Shown here: positions 22,471 to 33,010 of the stretch, in pieces
Layout of the letters: each line of letters starts with the position of its first letter
Position numbering within the stretch: position 1 is the first letter of the stretch
NCBI GenBank assembly: GCA_034440635.1
Contig: JAOTON010001577.1
Span: 349,212-413,211 of the forward strand
Length of the DNA: 64,000 nucleotides
From: Lepas anatifera
Taxonomy: Eukaryota; Arthropoda; Thecostraca; Lepadidae
Direction of reading: 5' to 3'
Notes under the pieces: generated by a model
Told to the model about the DNA's origin: nothing
The model's input: the letters and a program-made list of their open reading frames with translations, nothing else
The model's database searches: none
Program-made: the position numbers and the translations under genes

Positions 22471-22514
22471 GTACGATGCAAGCCTTATTGTAAAAACCAT
22501 TCGACCTTTATCGT
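22471..22514 (-). CDS. Candidate 44-nt internal exon
   Basis: On the minus strand the tract TTTCCTCTCCTTACTCAG is followed by 44 nt and the donor TAC|GTAAGG. One frame is open, beginning with two bases of a split codon and ending in phase 0: DKGRMVFTIRLASY. Good signals at both sides are the only evidence; no partner exons were found. Confidence 0.25.
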
Positions 22515-22861
22515 CTGAGTAAGGAGAGGAAATTTTAGAAAAATTCACGGATAAAGAAATAATTTACTAATGGGACGTTGAACTTCTTTATGAGGCCCAG
22601 TCTTTTAAATCAATCTGAAAATCACCGTAATCCGAGTATGTTGATAAATTGTCATGCCAAATTAACGGAGCGGTTGCCCTATTCTTCCCTTTTATATACA
22701 TCGAAAATGAAGAAACCGAAAAAAGGTGTCAAGCCGTATAGGAAGCTTTATAAAATTATGAGAAGGCTGAATGGTGTAGTTAGTGCGGGCGGTTCAAATG
22801 TGCGTCACTCAGGTGTCTCAGGTTGGGGTTCCTCACCTGGATGTCGCGTGCTCGAGCTCCC

Positions 22862-23075
22862 CTCCCCCTCGCCTCCCCGAGCCTGATTCGCCCCCTCGCC
22901 TCCCCGAGACTGATTCCCCTCTCCCCTCCCCCGAGCCTGATTCGCCCTCGCCTCCCCACAAGACTGATTCCCCCTCGCCTCCCCAAAGACTGATTCCCCC
23001 TCGCCTCCCCCGAGCCTGAGTCCCCCCTCGCCTCCCCCGAGCCTGATTCCCCCTCGCCTCCCCCGAGACGGATTC
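22862..23075. repeat. Minisatellite of about 27 bp
   Basis: About eight units of the pattern CCTCGCCTCCCCCGAGCCTG followed by ATTCCC, of slightly variable length. C-rich on plus. All proline/serine-rich plus frames and glycine/arginine-rich minus frames here are repeat translations. Confidence 0.9.
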
Positions 23076-23466
23076 AGCGTATCACCGGATGGTGCGTCCC
23101 GAACACAGAGATAACATATTAGAGTATTTGTTCGATGCATTTTCTTGGATTCGCGCTTGATTGAGGGAGACTGCATGCCTCGCCGTGAATTGATTTTACC
23201 ATTTTTCTTTTTAGTTTCCTGTTGCTCTGGGAGTTCTAGCTATATATCTAGATATTTCTAGGAGACTGTTTTTGTGCTGGTACATTCTCACGAAAGTTAG
23301 TTCTCTTTGAAGCGTGGAATAAATTATCTCTATTCAATGCCACCCAGGAACGGTGATTAAGTATTGGCTGTATATGTCTGCAGCTTTGAAAACAATCCTA
23401 AGCTACGGACTTCAGACCCGGCATGCTAACCACTACATCACCACTACACAACTGAGGAGCTCAAAT

Positions 23467-23470
<4 letters not shown>

Positions 23471-23550
<80 letters not shown>
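23471..23550. repeat. (CA)n(TA)n compound microsatellite, possibly on a tRNA-like tail
   Basis: About 31 bp of CA then about 48 bp of TA. Just upstream (23400-23460), the minus strand has TAGTGGTTAGCATG, which resembles a tRNA D-arm/anticodon segment, so the microsatellite may have grown at the end of an old SINE (inference). Confidence 0.85.
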
Positions 23551-23551
<1 letters not shown>

Positions 23552-23689
23552 AAAACCAAATTACAGGCCAAAATGCGACACTTTGGTGCTTTCTTGCCAC
23601 AGTGAGCAGATGAGGTGGCCAAGCTATCGTGTAAAAGGGGCTGTAGTCCTGGCAGCACTTGGACATTATTCACGTGCCTCGTGCCCCGT

Positions 23690-23790
23690 GCGTTATCGGC
23701 ATTCGGCGGCCGGTGCCGGCCCAGCCGCGCTAACTCCCTGGCGCGCCATATTTTGGCGCCATTCGCAGCGCTATTGGCTGCGGCAATATC
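23690..23790. promoter_or_regulatory. CpG-rich promoter-like patch
   Basis: A dense cluster of CpG with TTTTGGCGCC (E2F-like, 23751-23760) and an inverted CCAAT box ATTGG at 23773-23777. The motifs fit a TATA-less promoter. A possible 27-nt downstream exon (24379-24405) with acceptor TTTTTCTGCAG and donor GTAAGTAT is on the plus strand. No start codon or product can be assigned. Confidence 0.3.
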
Positions 23791-24445
23791 TGAAGTACGC
23801 AGCTGGGACATCTCAGCGTAGAGGTGGCATGCCCGCAGGCAATTTTGGGAGATTGTAAAAAGAGAGGAAACCTGGTACGGTGTATCATATGCCACTGAGT
23901 CAGCCATGGTAGAAATCAGTCTCGCTGTCGGTAGGGGCTCCTGGAACTCTTTTTCACCTCAGATTCTCTGCTTTTCTGCTAGCTTACAGCACCATCGACG
24001 CTCTGCTCTCGGAATTGCCGACAGTCTTTCTGCGGTAGAACGTTTATCAGCTCTTTGGAAGACGTAAATAGCCTCAGGCGAATCTCAAGTAGGCTGTTTT
24101 TGTTCGACACGAACAACTTTTTGCTACAAGAAAAACAAGATTTCTTGAAGAGAACAGTAACTTGGCAGTGTCTACCCTTCAGTCTACGCGATGCTAGTCA
24201 TTGGCTGAAGTGTTGAGCGTCGGTATCTTGCGGCCGCTGGCTGTTAATTTTGGTATTTTCATCGTGACTAACGGTAGATTCTGGCATAATGTAGTAATTA
24301 AGACTTTTTACTCTGCATGTTTCCATTTGCCGTGTTTTCAAGCTTAGTGCTACTTTATTCGTATACGTTTTTCTGCAGGATTTAGCCAGAACACTTTAAG
24401 TAAATGTAAGTATATTTTGTTTAGAGGTTTTAATGTGAAAATTTG

Positions 24446-24453
24446 TCTCTCTC

Positions 24454-24491
<38 letters not shown>
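24446..24491. repeat. (CT)n microsatellite
   Basis: About 45 bp of CT dinucleotides with one interruption. Confidence 0.95.
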
Positions 24492-24493
<2 letters not shown>

Positions 24494-25640
24494 TACATGC
24501 ATTAATTATTTGGCCTTGGATATTTGTATTCATCAATTTCTAAAAAAAGCCGGGACTTCACTTTCATCCCGTTCTTAGATTCCCCGCTTTGGAGTGGCGT
24601 GAACGCAAACAAAGAACTTAAGCGTGATTAAATGGAAAGTGCTTTATATCCCTGCTTTCGCAGGCCAGACCATTATGTTAGAAGAGGCTTATGCAGGCTT
24701 TCTATCACCGAATAAAGTTATAACGCCTCAGAACACCTCCAAACTTCCAGAGATTGTTCAAGACGTGATGCAGAGTTGATGTAAGAATAATTGTAAATCC
24801 CTTCGTCATATTCCGTGCATAATATGTGTACACTTGCTGCATAGCTTGTGTAATCTTTCAAAGACCAGTTAGATAGTAGGTATCCTTTAGCATTTCTTGT
24901 CCTATCTAATATTTCTGACATAGAAAGTATTAACACATGCTCTCAAAATCTGCAGGGTAATACCATGGGTGTCGAAAGCGGGGAGGACAGAGGGATCCCT
25001 TTCTTTACTTTTTATTGAGAATGTTTCCAACTCCAGCCAAACTGGTGTTGTGATGTGATCCCGCAGGCCTACATCAACGCTGCACAATACCAGTGATGCA
25101 TGTGCTTTTGCTTGTTTTGTTTACCGCTCATTTGCAAGCTAGTAAGACTTGTTTGCTTGCTGCTTGCACGCACTAAGCTAATCGCTTTCACCTTTGCTTT
25201 CGGTATATCTTCAATTTTTCTTGACTTCAAAGGAGTAAATAATTGCATGTAACCCTAGTGTGTCATTGCTCGGATTAGCCAGGGAGCCTTCCAACGCTAG
25301 GGTTTTTCAAGATGGCGGGAACGGGGTGCAAGATATCATACATTTTCCGAAACCGAAGAAATGTTTCTTTATGTGCTGGATAGTCTTTTTTGTCAATGAA
25401 AAATTCTATACCTACATCTGACGTCATCGCTTCCACTTCTTGGCTGATGGTGGTCCCACTTGGTATTAGATAAATCGACTAATACACACGGCAATGCAGG
25501 CTCTGGTCATGTTTTATGTACGCAAAAATCAGCTGCTAAATCGCTTATAATCAATAAAAAACTTCACTGTTTATCAGAGGTGTACTGCTGACCACGGTTC
25601 CTGCAAAAGTGCGTATAGTTAAAGAAAAAGACTTAGCTGT
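24492..25640. other. Unassigned interval with possible promoter motifs
   Basis: AAGATGGCGGG (25309-25319) resembles a YY1 site, and TGACGTCA is at 25419-25426. No associated exon was recognised. The rest is unremarkable. Confidence 0.3.
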
Positions 25641-25644
25641 TTAA

Positions 25645-26885
25645 CCCTATTTCCGTCAGGCTCCCGGCTACCCCTATTTCCGGCAGGGGGGGGCAATATC
25701 GGCCCCCCTAAGATCTCGTAATCTAACCGGCCGATTTTGAAAATTCAAAGTGCCATAGATTCCTCTGCTGCTAAACTTTATTTTGAAAAAAGAAAATTTC
25801 AAAATTTTTATTTTTAGGAGAAGGTCGTGCAAAATATACAATTTTTGTGTATTTTTTAGATTTTCCATAACCCTTGTCTCTGTTGTACGATTTTCACAAA
25901 ACTAGTTCAGATTTACAAATAATTGACCCAAAATTTTCATATACTCGAGTTACGCAAAAATTCGAAATTCAATGGCAGTTCCAGGACCAGGACTATGAGG
26001 GGAAATATATACAACCTAAAAAGTTTTTGTTACGCGGATTAGAAGCCGTCATATACTGCTTGGCATCTTTGACACATAAATAAATGAGAAAAAAAGTGAA
26101 AAACTCATCAGGGGCGGATGCAGTAAGGTAAAACAGTGGGGTAAAATACATACCAACAATATGCGAATGGTATGCATGAGTATATTAGTCCCTCGACTAG
26201 TTGAAATTTAATTTCTGATAATTTTTACCCTCCCATGCCAGCTCTGGGAAAGGGGGTGACATAGGCGGATCAAGGACTCGTCGTGGGGGGTGGGGGGTGA
26301 TTGGAAACACATTTTCAATATACAACGATATTGAGTCGCGGCGGTGATACTGGCTGGGAATATACATTTTGAAAATGTGTAGTGACTGGACACGCCTCTG
26401 GTAATCTAGAATTGGGTTATAACTATTTTGAATTTTCATATACCCAATTGTATTCGCCCTGACACGGCTGTAAGCAGTCTTCTCACTTACTAACGTTTAG
26501 TCCTTCTTGATAACATTCCCCCCCATTTTGAACTGCTGTAACCGCCCCTGATGAATACAAATAGTGACAATTGTGAATGCACTATCATCTCACATAAAAA
26601 ATGATATAATAAAACCATATAAATGGTATCCAGGATCAGCAGAGACGGCACCTTTTACAAAAAACCCATCGCATACGATAATACTTGGTTTGTGGATGGA
26701 ACCTCCCCAAAACCCAGCCATAGCTCCGCCCCTGGTAAATATATAATCTTGAAAATTTCAGAAAACCTGCCTGTACTAGTTTTAGGAAAAGTCAGGAAGT
26801 TTCAAAGTTCTATCGCAAGCCGTTTCGGAGATATTCTTGAAAAACCTGAAGGGGGGCAATATTAGCCCCCCTGCCGGAAATAGGG
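25645..26885 (-). mobile_element. Family E TTAA element
   Basis: A 1241-bp element between TTAA 25641-25644 and 26886-26889. The terminal motif CCCTATTTCCGKCAGG occurs twice on the left (25645-25660 and 25672-25687) and once inverted on the right (26870-26885). Each end is followed inward by a palindrome-like GGGGGGCAATAT...GCCCCCC. Next to the left palindrome is TAAGATCTCG, shared with the right end of family A. The CCCTA start resembles known piggyBac termini. No transposase. It contains at least one nested insertion. Confidence 0.88.
26107..26552. mobile_element. Probable hAT-like element nested in E
   Basis: The inverted ends ATCAGGGGCGG (26107-26117) and CCGCCCCTGAT (26542-26552) extend imperfectly inward (ATGCAG against TTACAG). 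CAGGGGCGG starts are common in hAT-derived MITEs. I could not find a clear 8-bp duplication. A similar isolated end (CCGCCCCTGGTAAA) lies at 26722-26735, and another is near 55700. Confidence 0.5.
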
Positions 26886-26889
26886 TTAA

Positions 26890-27418
26890 CAGAGGTGGAT
26901 CGTAACTAAAAGTTTGGAGAGGGAGGTGATCCAGGTAAAGTTGTTAGAAATGTTTTCAGAACAAATCGGCAAAATTATGCTAAGAGAAGGTACAAGTTTG
27001 CAGCTCTGGAGAACCATGATTGACTTGGACCAGCCCGTTTCTTCGTGTCCCTCCATGAGTGGGTAATTTGTGGTGGTGAAAATGATCTGTCTTCTCTTTA
27101 TCTATGTTTTTTTTCTCCAAAACATCTTCGACTCTGCTCGATAGGACACAAATATTTCTTGAATACCATTAACAATTTAAGAAAGGGCCGTATGGGTATC
27201 GTCTTTGCTGTCATGAGACAAAGATACCAAATTTGTCACCGCTCATAGCTCATTGAGGATGCCTAAGTCTAAACTCAGCTGCTTTTTTAAAGTAGCACTA
27301 TATATTCAACTCATCTCTAAGAGCGAATTTTGAACGCCAAACAACATGTGGAAAGTGGTAGAAGTGAAATAAGTCTTCTTCACAACCAAACTTCAACGTC
27401 TCTCTCTCTCTCTCGCTC

Positions 27419-27449
<31 letters not shown>

Positions 27450-27780
27450 TGGTTCTGTCGGTAGTTCCGATAATATGAAAATTTGAATATGTAATCGCAA
27501 ACTGAGCGGCCCACATCAAAGCGTTGAGAAAAATTTTGCAGCGGGTTTTAGATAATATAAGTAATCGTTTTGATGTAGTCAGCGAGTTAGGATCGGGTGA
27601 CGAATGAGCAGTAATTTACAATCAACACACTGGAAACTCTGCTGAAGGAAACTCATCATGGAAACTAAATCATTGAAACTATTCGTAATGTTTTCGTTTT
27701 CTTCATATACTCTACGACCCAAAACCGGGTCATGGCTCAGAGTTTGGAAACCACCACTGTGGCGCCTGCCAACGACGATG
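26890..27780. other. Unassigned interval with a (TC)n microsatellite
   Basis: Contains a (TC)n run at about 27400-27449. Otherwise no gene or repeat was recognised. Confidence 0.4.
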
Positions 27781-27783
27781 ACC

Positions 27784-28030
27784 TGACGTCAAGCCACACA
27801 GCTCGGTGACTACTGAAATCCACGCCGTCGCCACCGCCTCTCATATAAGCCTGATTTATGGGCTGCCGGGCCTGTGTCGCGAACGACGTCGTCGGCGGTG
27901 GAATTGTGTGCCGCGTCGGCGGCGACGCAGCAGCACGTCCGGAGGCGAGGGCCGCACGTTCTGCCGAAACGAGCCCAGACCAGCCGCGCCGCAAAGCCTT
28001 ATGGGATCGCCGCGAAATGGTGGCTTGGTC
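27784..28030 (+). promoter_or_regulatory. CpG-rich candidate promoter with CRE and TATA-like box
   Basis: TGACGTCA at 27784-27791 is followed by TATAAG at 27844-27849 and then about 150 bp of very CpG-rich sequence. Element order and spacing fit a plus-strand promoter with a start near 27875. An open frame runs from ATG 27858 to a possible donor CAT|GTAAGA at about 28046. A strong acceptor (TTCTCTTGTCCCAACAG) lies at about 28369. Linking these into one gene is speculative. Confidence 0.35.
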
Positions 28031-28186
28031 ATTAATGTATTTAAGTCATGTAAGATACAACTCTTGGTCCAGAAACTGGGAAGAACATCGTTTTGTGGGC
28101 TGAATCTGACAATATAAGGAGCACTTGAAATAGGCATGTCTTATACGTGTAATGTCCTCGGAAAATCCAGGATCAGTTTATCTCCT

Positions 28187-28366
28187 TCAGTGACCATAAG
28201 AAACCATATCGATCGGATCATTAGTTTTAAGCTTGATTTTAGTTGCGTTTTCTCTTTTGTTTTTGTGCGCCAGTGACAATGCGTTTGTTCTCCGTCACCA
28301 TGAAAAACCATATAGATGTAATCATTGGTTCTAAACTTGATTTTACTTGTGTTTTCTCTTGTCCCA
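28187..28366. repeat. Imperfect tandem duplication, about 107 bp apart
   Basis: The segment at 28187-28260 (AACCATATCGATCGGATCAT, then CTTGATTTTAGTTGCGTTTTC) recurs at 28294-28366 with substitutions. Only the second copy ends in a full CCCAACAG acceptor-like sequence. Confidence 0.7.
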
Positions 28367-28379
28367 ACAGATGAAATGC

Positions 28380-29008
28380 TCCGACTTCAATTTAACGATT
28401 TAATGATAAATTTTCAATTTAACAATTTAATGAGAAGCGTGCGGCATCTGCACAGCCGGCAGCCATCTTGAGGCGTTACCATGGCACCAGGTGTTCATCT
28501 GAGCTTCTTGATGGTGGTGGCGTTGTAGAACAGATAGCTTCGGCAGCTGAATGAGGTCTGGTGTCATGCCTGCTGAAGTGCCTCATCATTCTCTGCATGG
28601 TCCTGTTGGAGTATGTACAAACGTAAACTGAGCTGAACACCTACAGGTAAAAATGTACGTGCAAAAGAGTTGTCATGGCTCCAGGTGTCTTGCGGAGTAT
28701 CTTACTGGCATCAACATCGTAAAACTGACAGTTTTGACAGCTGAATTATAATTTTGTGAACTTTATTCTGCGGACATCGCACGCAACGTACTGACGGTGC
28801 CCGCCCCGACTTCGCAATGGTGAACACTAGCAGGCTCTATCAACCGACGTGCGCCGTTAAGGTTCAGTGGAGGGTCTCAAGCTCAAAGCTGACCCCCGGC
28901 AGCCTTTTCTCCGGGAGGTTTCAGAAGACTTGGCAGTGCTAGCCCTGACTTTGGATTTACACTGATAATTCAGCACTCTTGTTTTCGGCAGCGCAGGCTT
29001 TATTGGCC
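28380..29008. other. Unassigned interval
   Basis: CCATCTTG near 28463 is a possible YY1-type motif. The phrase TTTCAATTTAACRATTTAATGA is repeated at 28385-28435. No gene was resolved. Confidence 0.35.
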
Positions 29009-29012
29009 TTAA

Positions 29013-29110
29013 CACACGCAGTGAGAGGCTGCTAAAGTGCCCCCACCTATTTTTCCGAGGTGGCCGGAGAGCCGCTCGCAGCCGGAAAATACTCCTTGGC
29101 TACATTAAGA
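29013..29110. mobile_element. Possible family H TTAA element end (copy 1)
   Basis: After TTAA (29009-29012) the sequence CACACGCAGTGAGAGG and later CTAAAGTG resembles the end at 44614 (CACGCGCAGGGAGGGG, then CTAAAGTG) and, less closely, the family A left end. The opposite end was not found. AGGTCA-like motifs follow at 29262-29310. Confidence 0.4.
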
Positions 29111-29338
29111 ATTTATAAAATGGTTCAATGTTTATTTACGTATGGTCTTTCAACTTATAAATTTCTTTTGAGACCGTCCCAATTGTGCGGTTGCACCTGT
29201 TCGCCTGCACTGTAGACCGAGTGTTGACGTAATACGGCCTTATAATCGGTATTATATGTCAAGGTCACCTACATGAAGGTCGAGTTTAAGGTCAAAGGTT
29301 ACAGATCAATGTCATACAATAATTTTCAATGTCATTAA

Positions 29339-29941
29339 CCCTCGGTTTCCGACAGGGGGCATAGCCGTATGTTATGATATGACTTCATAGTTAGAGTTAC
29401 TCAGTGTCAGGGTCAAGGTCACAGGTCAAGGCCAAAGGTTTTTTCAAGGTGGAACTCATTTTCTGTCTAAAGACTGTTAAAGTGCCAGTTATATTGTATG
29501 TAAATTATTGGGAGGTTGTCATATTGTTACGCCACAGGTGACCATGAGTGTCACTTTGAATGACCTTGACCTCAAAATTTCGGAGACATTGTGTGGAACT
29601 TTCTCTCAATGATCTTAGTCCACTCTCAGTGTATTTCCCCCTTATTTCCGTATAAATACGACTTTTCACAATAGCTCTCCAGCACGGCCCAGATTTGACC
29701 CTTAGATCCTTCATCCGCTTATGGATGAATTTTTGCTTTTGGTCTTGAATGCTTGTCCCATCAATTTCACTTAGTTTACTAAATGCTCTTAAGAATGCGC
29801 GAATCCCCCTTAATTACAGCGCCTGACCACGCCTATGGCATGTTACTATCATATAATATAGTGTTGGGAGTATGGAATGATCACTTTTGTTCCCCATATG
29901 AGGAGTGGACAGAATCCGCCCCCTCCCCTGATAGGAATGGG
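29339..29941 (-). mobile_element. Family F TTAA-type element (copy F2)
   Basis: Begins CCCTCGGTTTCCGACAGGGG after TTAA 29335-29338 and ends GATAGGAATGGG, followed by TAAA, a decayed TTAA. About 600 bp. It contains DR1-like AGGTCACAGGTCA near 29423 and TGACCTTGACCT near 29560. The central 180 bp match F1 at 9905-10085. No coding sequence. Confidence 0.6.
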
Positions 29942-30636
29942 TAAAACAGTTTTCTGCCAGGCCTGCAATATTCGGGTCACTAGAAGTCAGAAGGAGTAAA
30001 AATACTGGAACGCAGGGTACTTAGCAAGCTTATTTTATCCCGGGACCTGATATAATCTGAAACAATTTCTTGACTCACTTCGAGAGCAATTCAAGTATTT
30101 TGCTAGAAATATGACCTCAACGTTCTGGTAAGAACAAATACTATTCTCTGTTAAAGTTCCAGCTTTGCTGTTGCTGTTGAAATTTCATTCCAGCTTTGTG
30201 GTACATATTTTTGTTTTGAAAATATTAAGCAAGAGACATTGCTTAAATCATAATAATATGTGTATTTGTTATTATCATATAATATGTGTATAATTATTAT
30301 TATCATAATAATAATATATTTATAATAATCATAATCATATGATTTTGCAATAAATCATAATATAATGTGGAGGGTATAAAGTAAAACCTGTGAGTTACTT
30401 ACTATTTAAATATCAATTTTTCCCATTAAATGATGTAATTCTTAGATATCAAGGACTAGAATATTTCCATTCGTAAGTATTTTCTAGATTTTCAGTTATG
30501 TTGTGGATGCATGAAATCCAATGCAACGTTTCTAGAATTAACTTGTGCGGAGATGATAACATTTGGTTTGTAAGCAATATTGCGTAATGGTCCTCATCAT
30601 TTGCATTTGATAAGGAAGTGTGTGTTTTGTTTTCAG
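29942..30636. other. AT-rich unassigned interval
   Basis: Includes an ATAATAAT-rich low-complexity stretch at about 30240-30365. No gene is recognised before the small exon candidate at 30637. Confidence 0.4.
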
Positions 30637-30666
30637 GGAGTTGAAGGTACAGCAGATTGAAAAGCC
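30637..30666 (+). CDS. Candidate 30-nt micro-exon
   Basis: The acceptor GTGTTTTGTTTTCAG is followed by 30 nt and the donor GCC|GTAAGA. One frame is open with symmetric split codons (phase 2 at both ends) and gives ELKVQQIEK. Signals are good but the exon is very short and isolated. Confidence 0.22.
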
Positions 30667-30859
30667 GTAAGACGTAGTGGGTCTGACTGTATCGCTCTTC
30701 CTTGATGTTTTATAAGCCTGACAATAATACTATTTTCTTTCGGTTTTGGTTATCGGCACCATTGCCACATTGAATCGGTTTCAGATGTAGCTGGTCTTTG
30801 TCGGTGTTCTGAGCTAATGGTAGCAAAGACTATAGCTCAAACTGTTAGGTTTGTTCATG

Positions 30860-31410
30860 ACTCAATTTCTTTTAGTTAACTCAGCTCTGACTCACAGGTT
30901 TGCCGTTGTCTCTGACTCTCACTCAACTCAACACGTTTAGCTGGTGAGACGATTCTGCCTCAGCCAAAATCCAGAAGTGAATCGACTGAGCTCTGATGCA
31001 AATAAACGTTGAGCCAGAATCGACTCCGACTCAGAATAACCACAAAGTATGTATGCACTAAATACGATGCATATCATTATCTCATATCATTATGCATTCA
31101 AATATTCAGGATGCAAATATTCATGCCTTTAAAACTCCAAATTAAATTCTAAATCTGATGCTTCCATCTACACTTAAAACATATTTTCCAGGTTTCTTGC
31201 ATAAGGTTTCTGATTCAGATGGGATGGTAGTTTGATTCTCTTCAGGTATTGAATCGACTCAACTCTAGCGCACAACTTGGAGACTATGTTCTGACTAAAT
31301 TCAACCGGCCGAGCAGTTGAGTCTACTCTGGCTCAACCCAGATCCCGAAGTGAATCAATTCAACTCTGACTCGTACACAAACTAAGCCGATTCAGAATCG
31401 ACTCCGATTC
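30860..31410. repeat. Degenerate short-period repeat (AATCGACTC-like)
   Basis: The words AATCGACTC, CAACTCTGACTC and CCGACTCAGAAT recur irregularly about ten times. This decayed array runs directly into the large minisatellite. Confidence 0.65.
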
Positions 31411-31423
31411 CGAAATCGTGTCC

Positions 31424-33010
31424 TCCTCACACTGTATCGTATCCTCCCCTCTCACTGTATCGTGTCCTCCCTCACATCGTATCTTGTCCTCCCTCACACT
31501 GTATCGTGTCCTCCCTCTCACCGTTTCGTGTCCTCCCTCTCACTATATTGTGTCCTCCTCTCACCGTATCGTGTCCTCCCTCTCACCGTACCGGGTCTTC
31601 CCTCTCACGGTATCGTCTCCTCCCTCACACTGTATCGTGTCCTCCTCTCACCGTATCGTGTCCTCCTCTCACCGTACCGTGTCTTCCCTCTCACGGTATC
31701 GTGTCCTCCCTCTCACTGTATCGTGTCGTCCCTCTCACTTTATCGTGTCCTCCTATCACTGTATCGTGTCCTCCCTCTCACTGTATCGTGTCCTCCTCTC
31801 ACCGTATCGGGTCCTCCCTCTCACCGTACGTGTCCTCCCTCTCATTGCATCGTGTCCTCCCTCTCGCTGTATCGTGTCGTCCTTCTCACTGTATCGTGTC
31901 CTCCCTCTCACTGTATCGTGTCCTCCCCTCTCACTGTATCGTGTGGTCCCTCTCACTTTATCGCGTCTTCCCTCTCACGGTATCGTCTCCTCCCTCACAC
32001 TGTATCGTGTCCTCCTCTCACCGTACCGTGTCCTCCCTCTCATTGCATCGTGTCATCCCTCTCACTTTATCGTGTCGTCCCTCCCACTGCACCATGTCCT
32101 CTTTCTCACTGTATCGTATCCTCCCTCTCACTGTTTCATCCCCTCCCTCTCACCGTTTCGTGTCCTCCCTCACATTGTATCATGTCCTCCCTCACACTAT
32201 ATCGTGTCCTCCCTCTCACCGTTTCGTGTCCTCCCTCTCACTATATCGTGTCCTCCTCTCACCGTATCGTGTCCTCCCTCTCACCGTACCGTGTCTTCCC
32301 TCTCACGGTATCGTCTCCTCCCTCTCACTGTATCGTGTCGTCCCTCTCACTGTATCGTGTCGTCCCTCTCACCGTTCTTGTCCTCCCTCTCACTGTATCG
32401 TGTCCTCCCTCTCACGGTATCGTGTGGTCCCTCTCACTTTATCGCGTCTTCCCTCTCACGGTATCGTCTCCTCCCTCACACTGTATCGTGTCCTCTTCTC
32501 ACCGTACCGTGTCCTCCCTCTCATTGCATCGTGTCATCCCTCTCACTTTATCGTGTCGTCCCTCCCACTGCACCATATCCTCTTTCTCACTGTATGGTAT
32601 CCTCCCTCTCACTGTTTCATCCCCTCCCTCTCACCGTTTCGTGTCCTCCCTCACATTGTATCATGTCCTCTCTCACACTATATCGTGTCCTCCCTCTCAC
32701 CGTTTCGTGTCCTCCCTCTCACTATATCGTGTCCTCCTCTCACCGTATCGTGTCTTCCTCTCACCGTATCGTGTCCTCCTCTCACCGTACGTGTTTTCCC
32801 TCTCACGGTATCGTCTCCTCACTCACACTGTATCGTGTCCTCCTTCTCACCGTTTCATGTCATCCCTCTCACCGTTTCGTGTCCTTCCTCTCACCGTACC
32901 GTGTCTTCCCTTTTGCTTTGTCTTATCCTCCCTCTCGCTGTTTCGTGTCCTTCCTCTCACCATTTCGTGTTCTCCCTCATCACCGTTTCGTGTCCTCCCT
33001 CGCGCTGTAT
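31424..33010. repeat. 22-bp minisatellite, about 1.6 kb, with higher-order structure
   Basis: Some 70 units of CTCCCTCTCACTGTATCGTG plus two bases, with 20-22 bp length variants. All three plus frames are open for over 500 codons (505, 539 and 554) because the unit contains no stop word. Larger blocks are re-duplicated: the region from 31941 recurs from 32422 (offset about 481 bp) with few differences. The ORFs are repeat translations, not genes. Confidence 0.95.
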
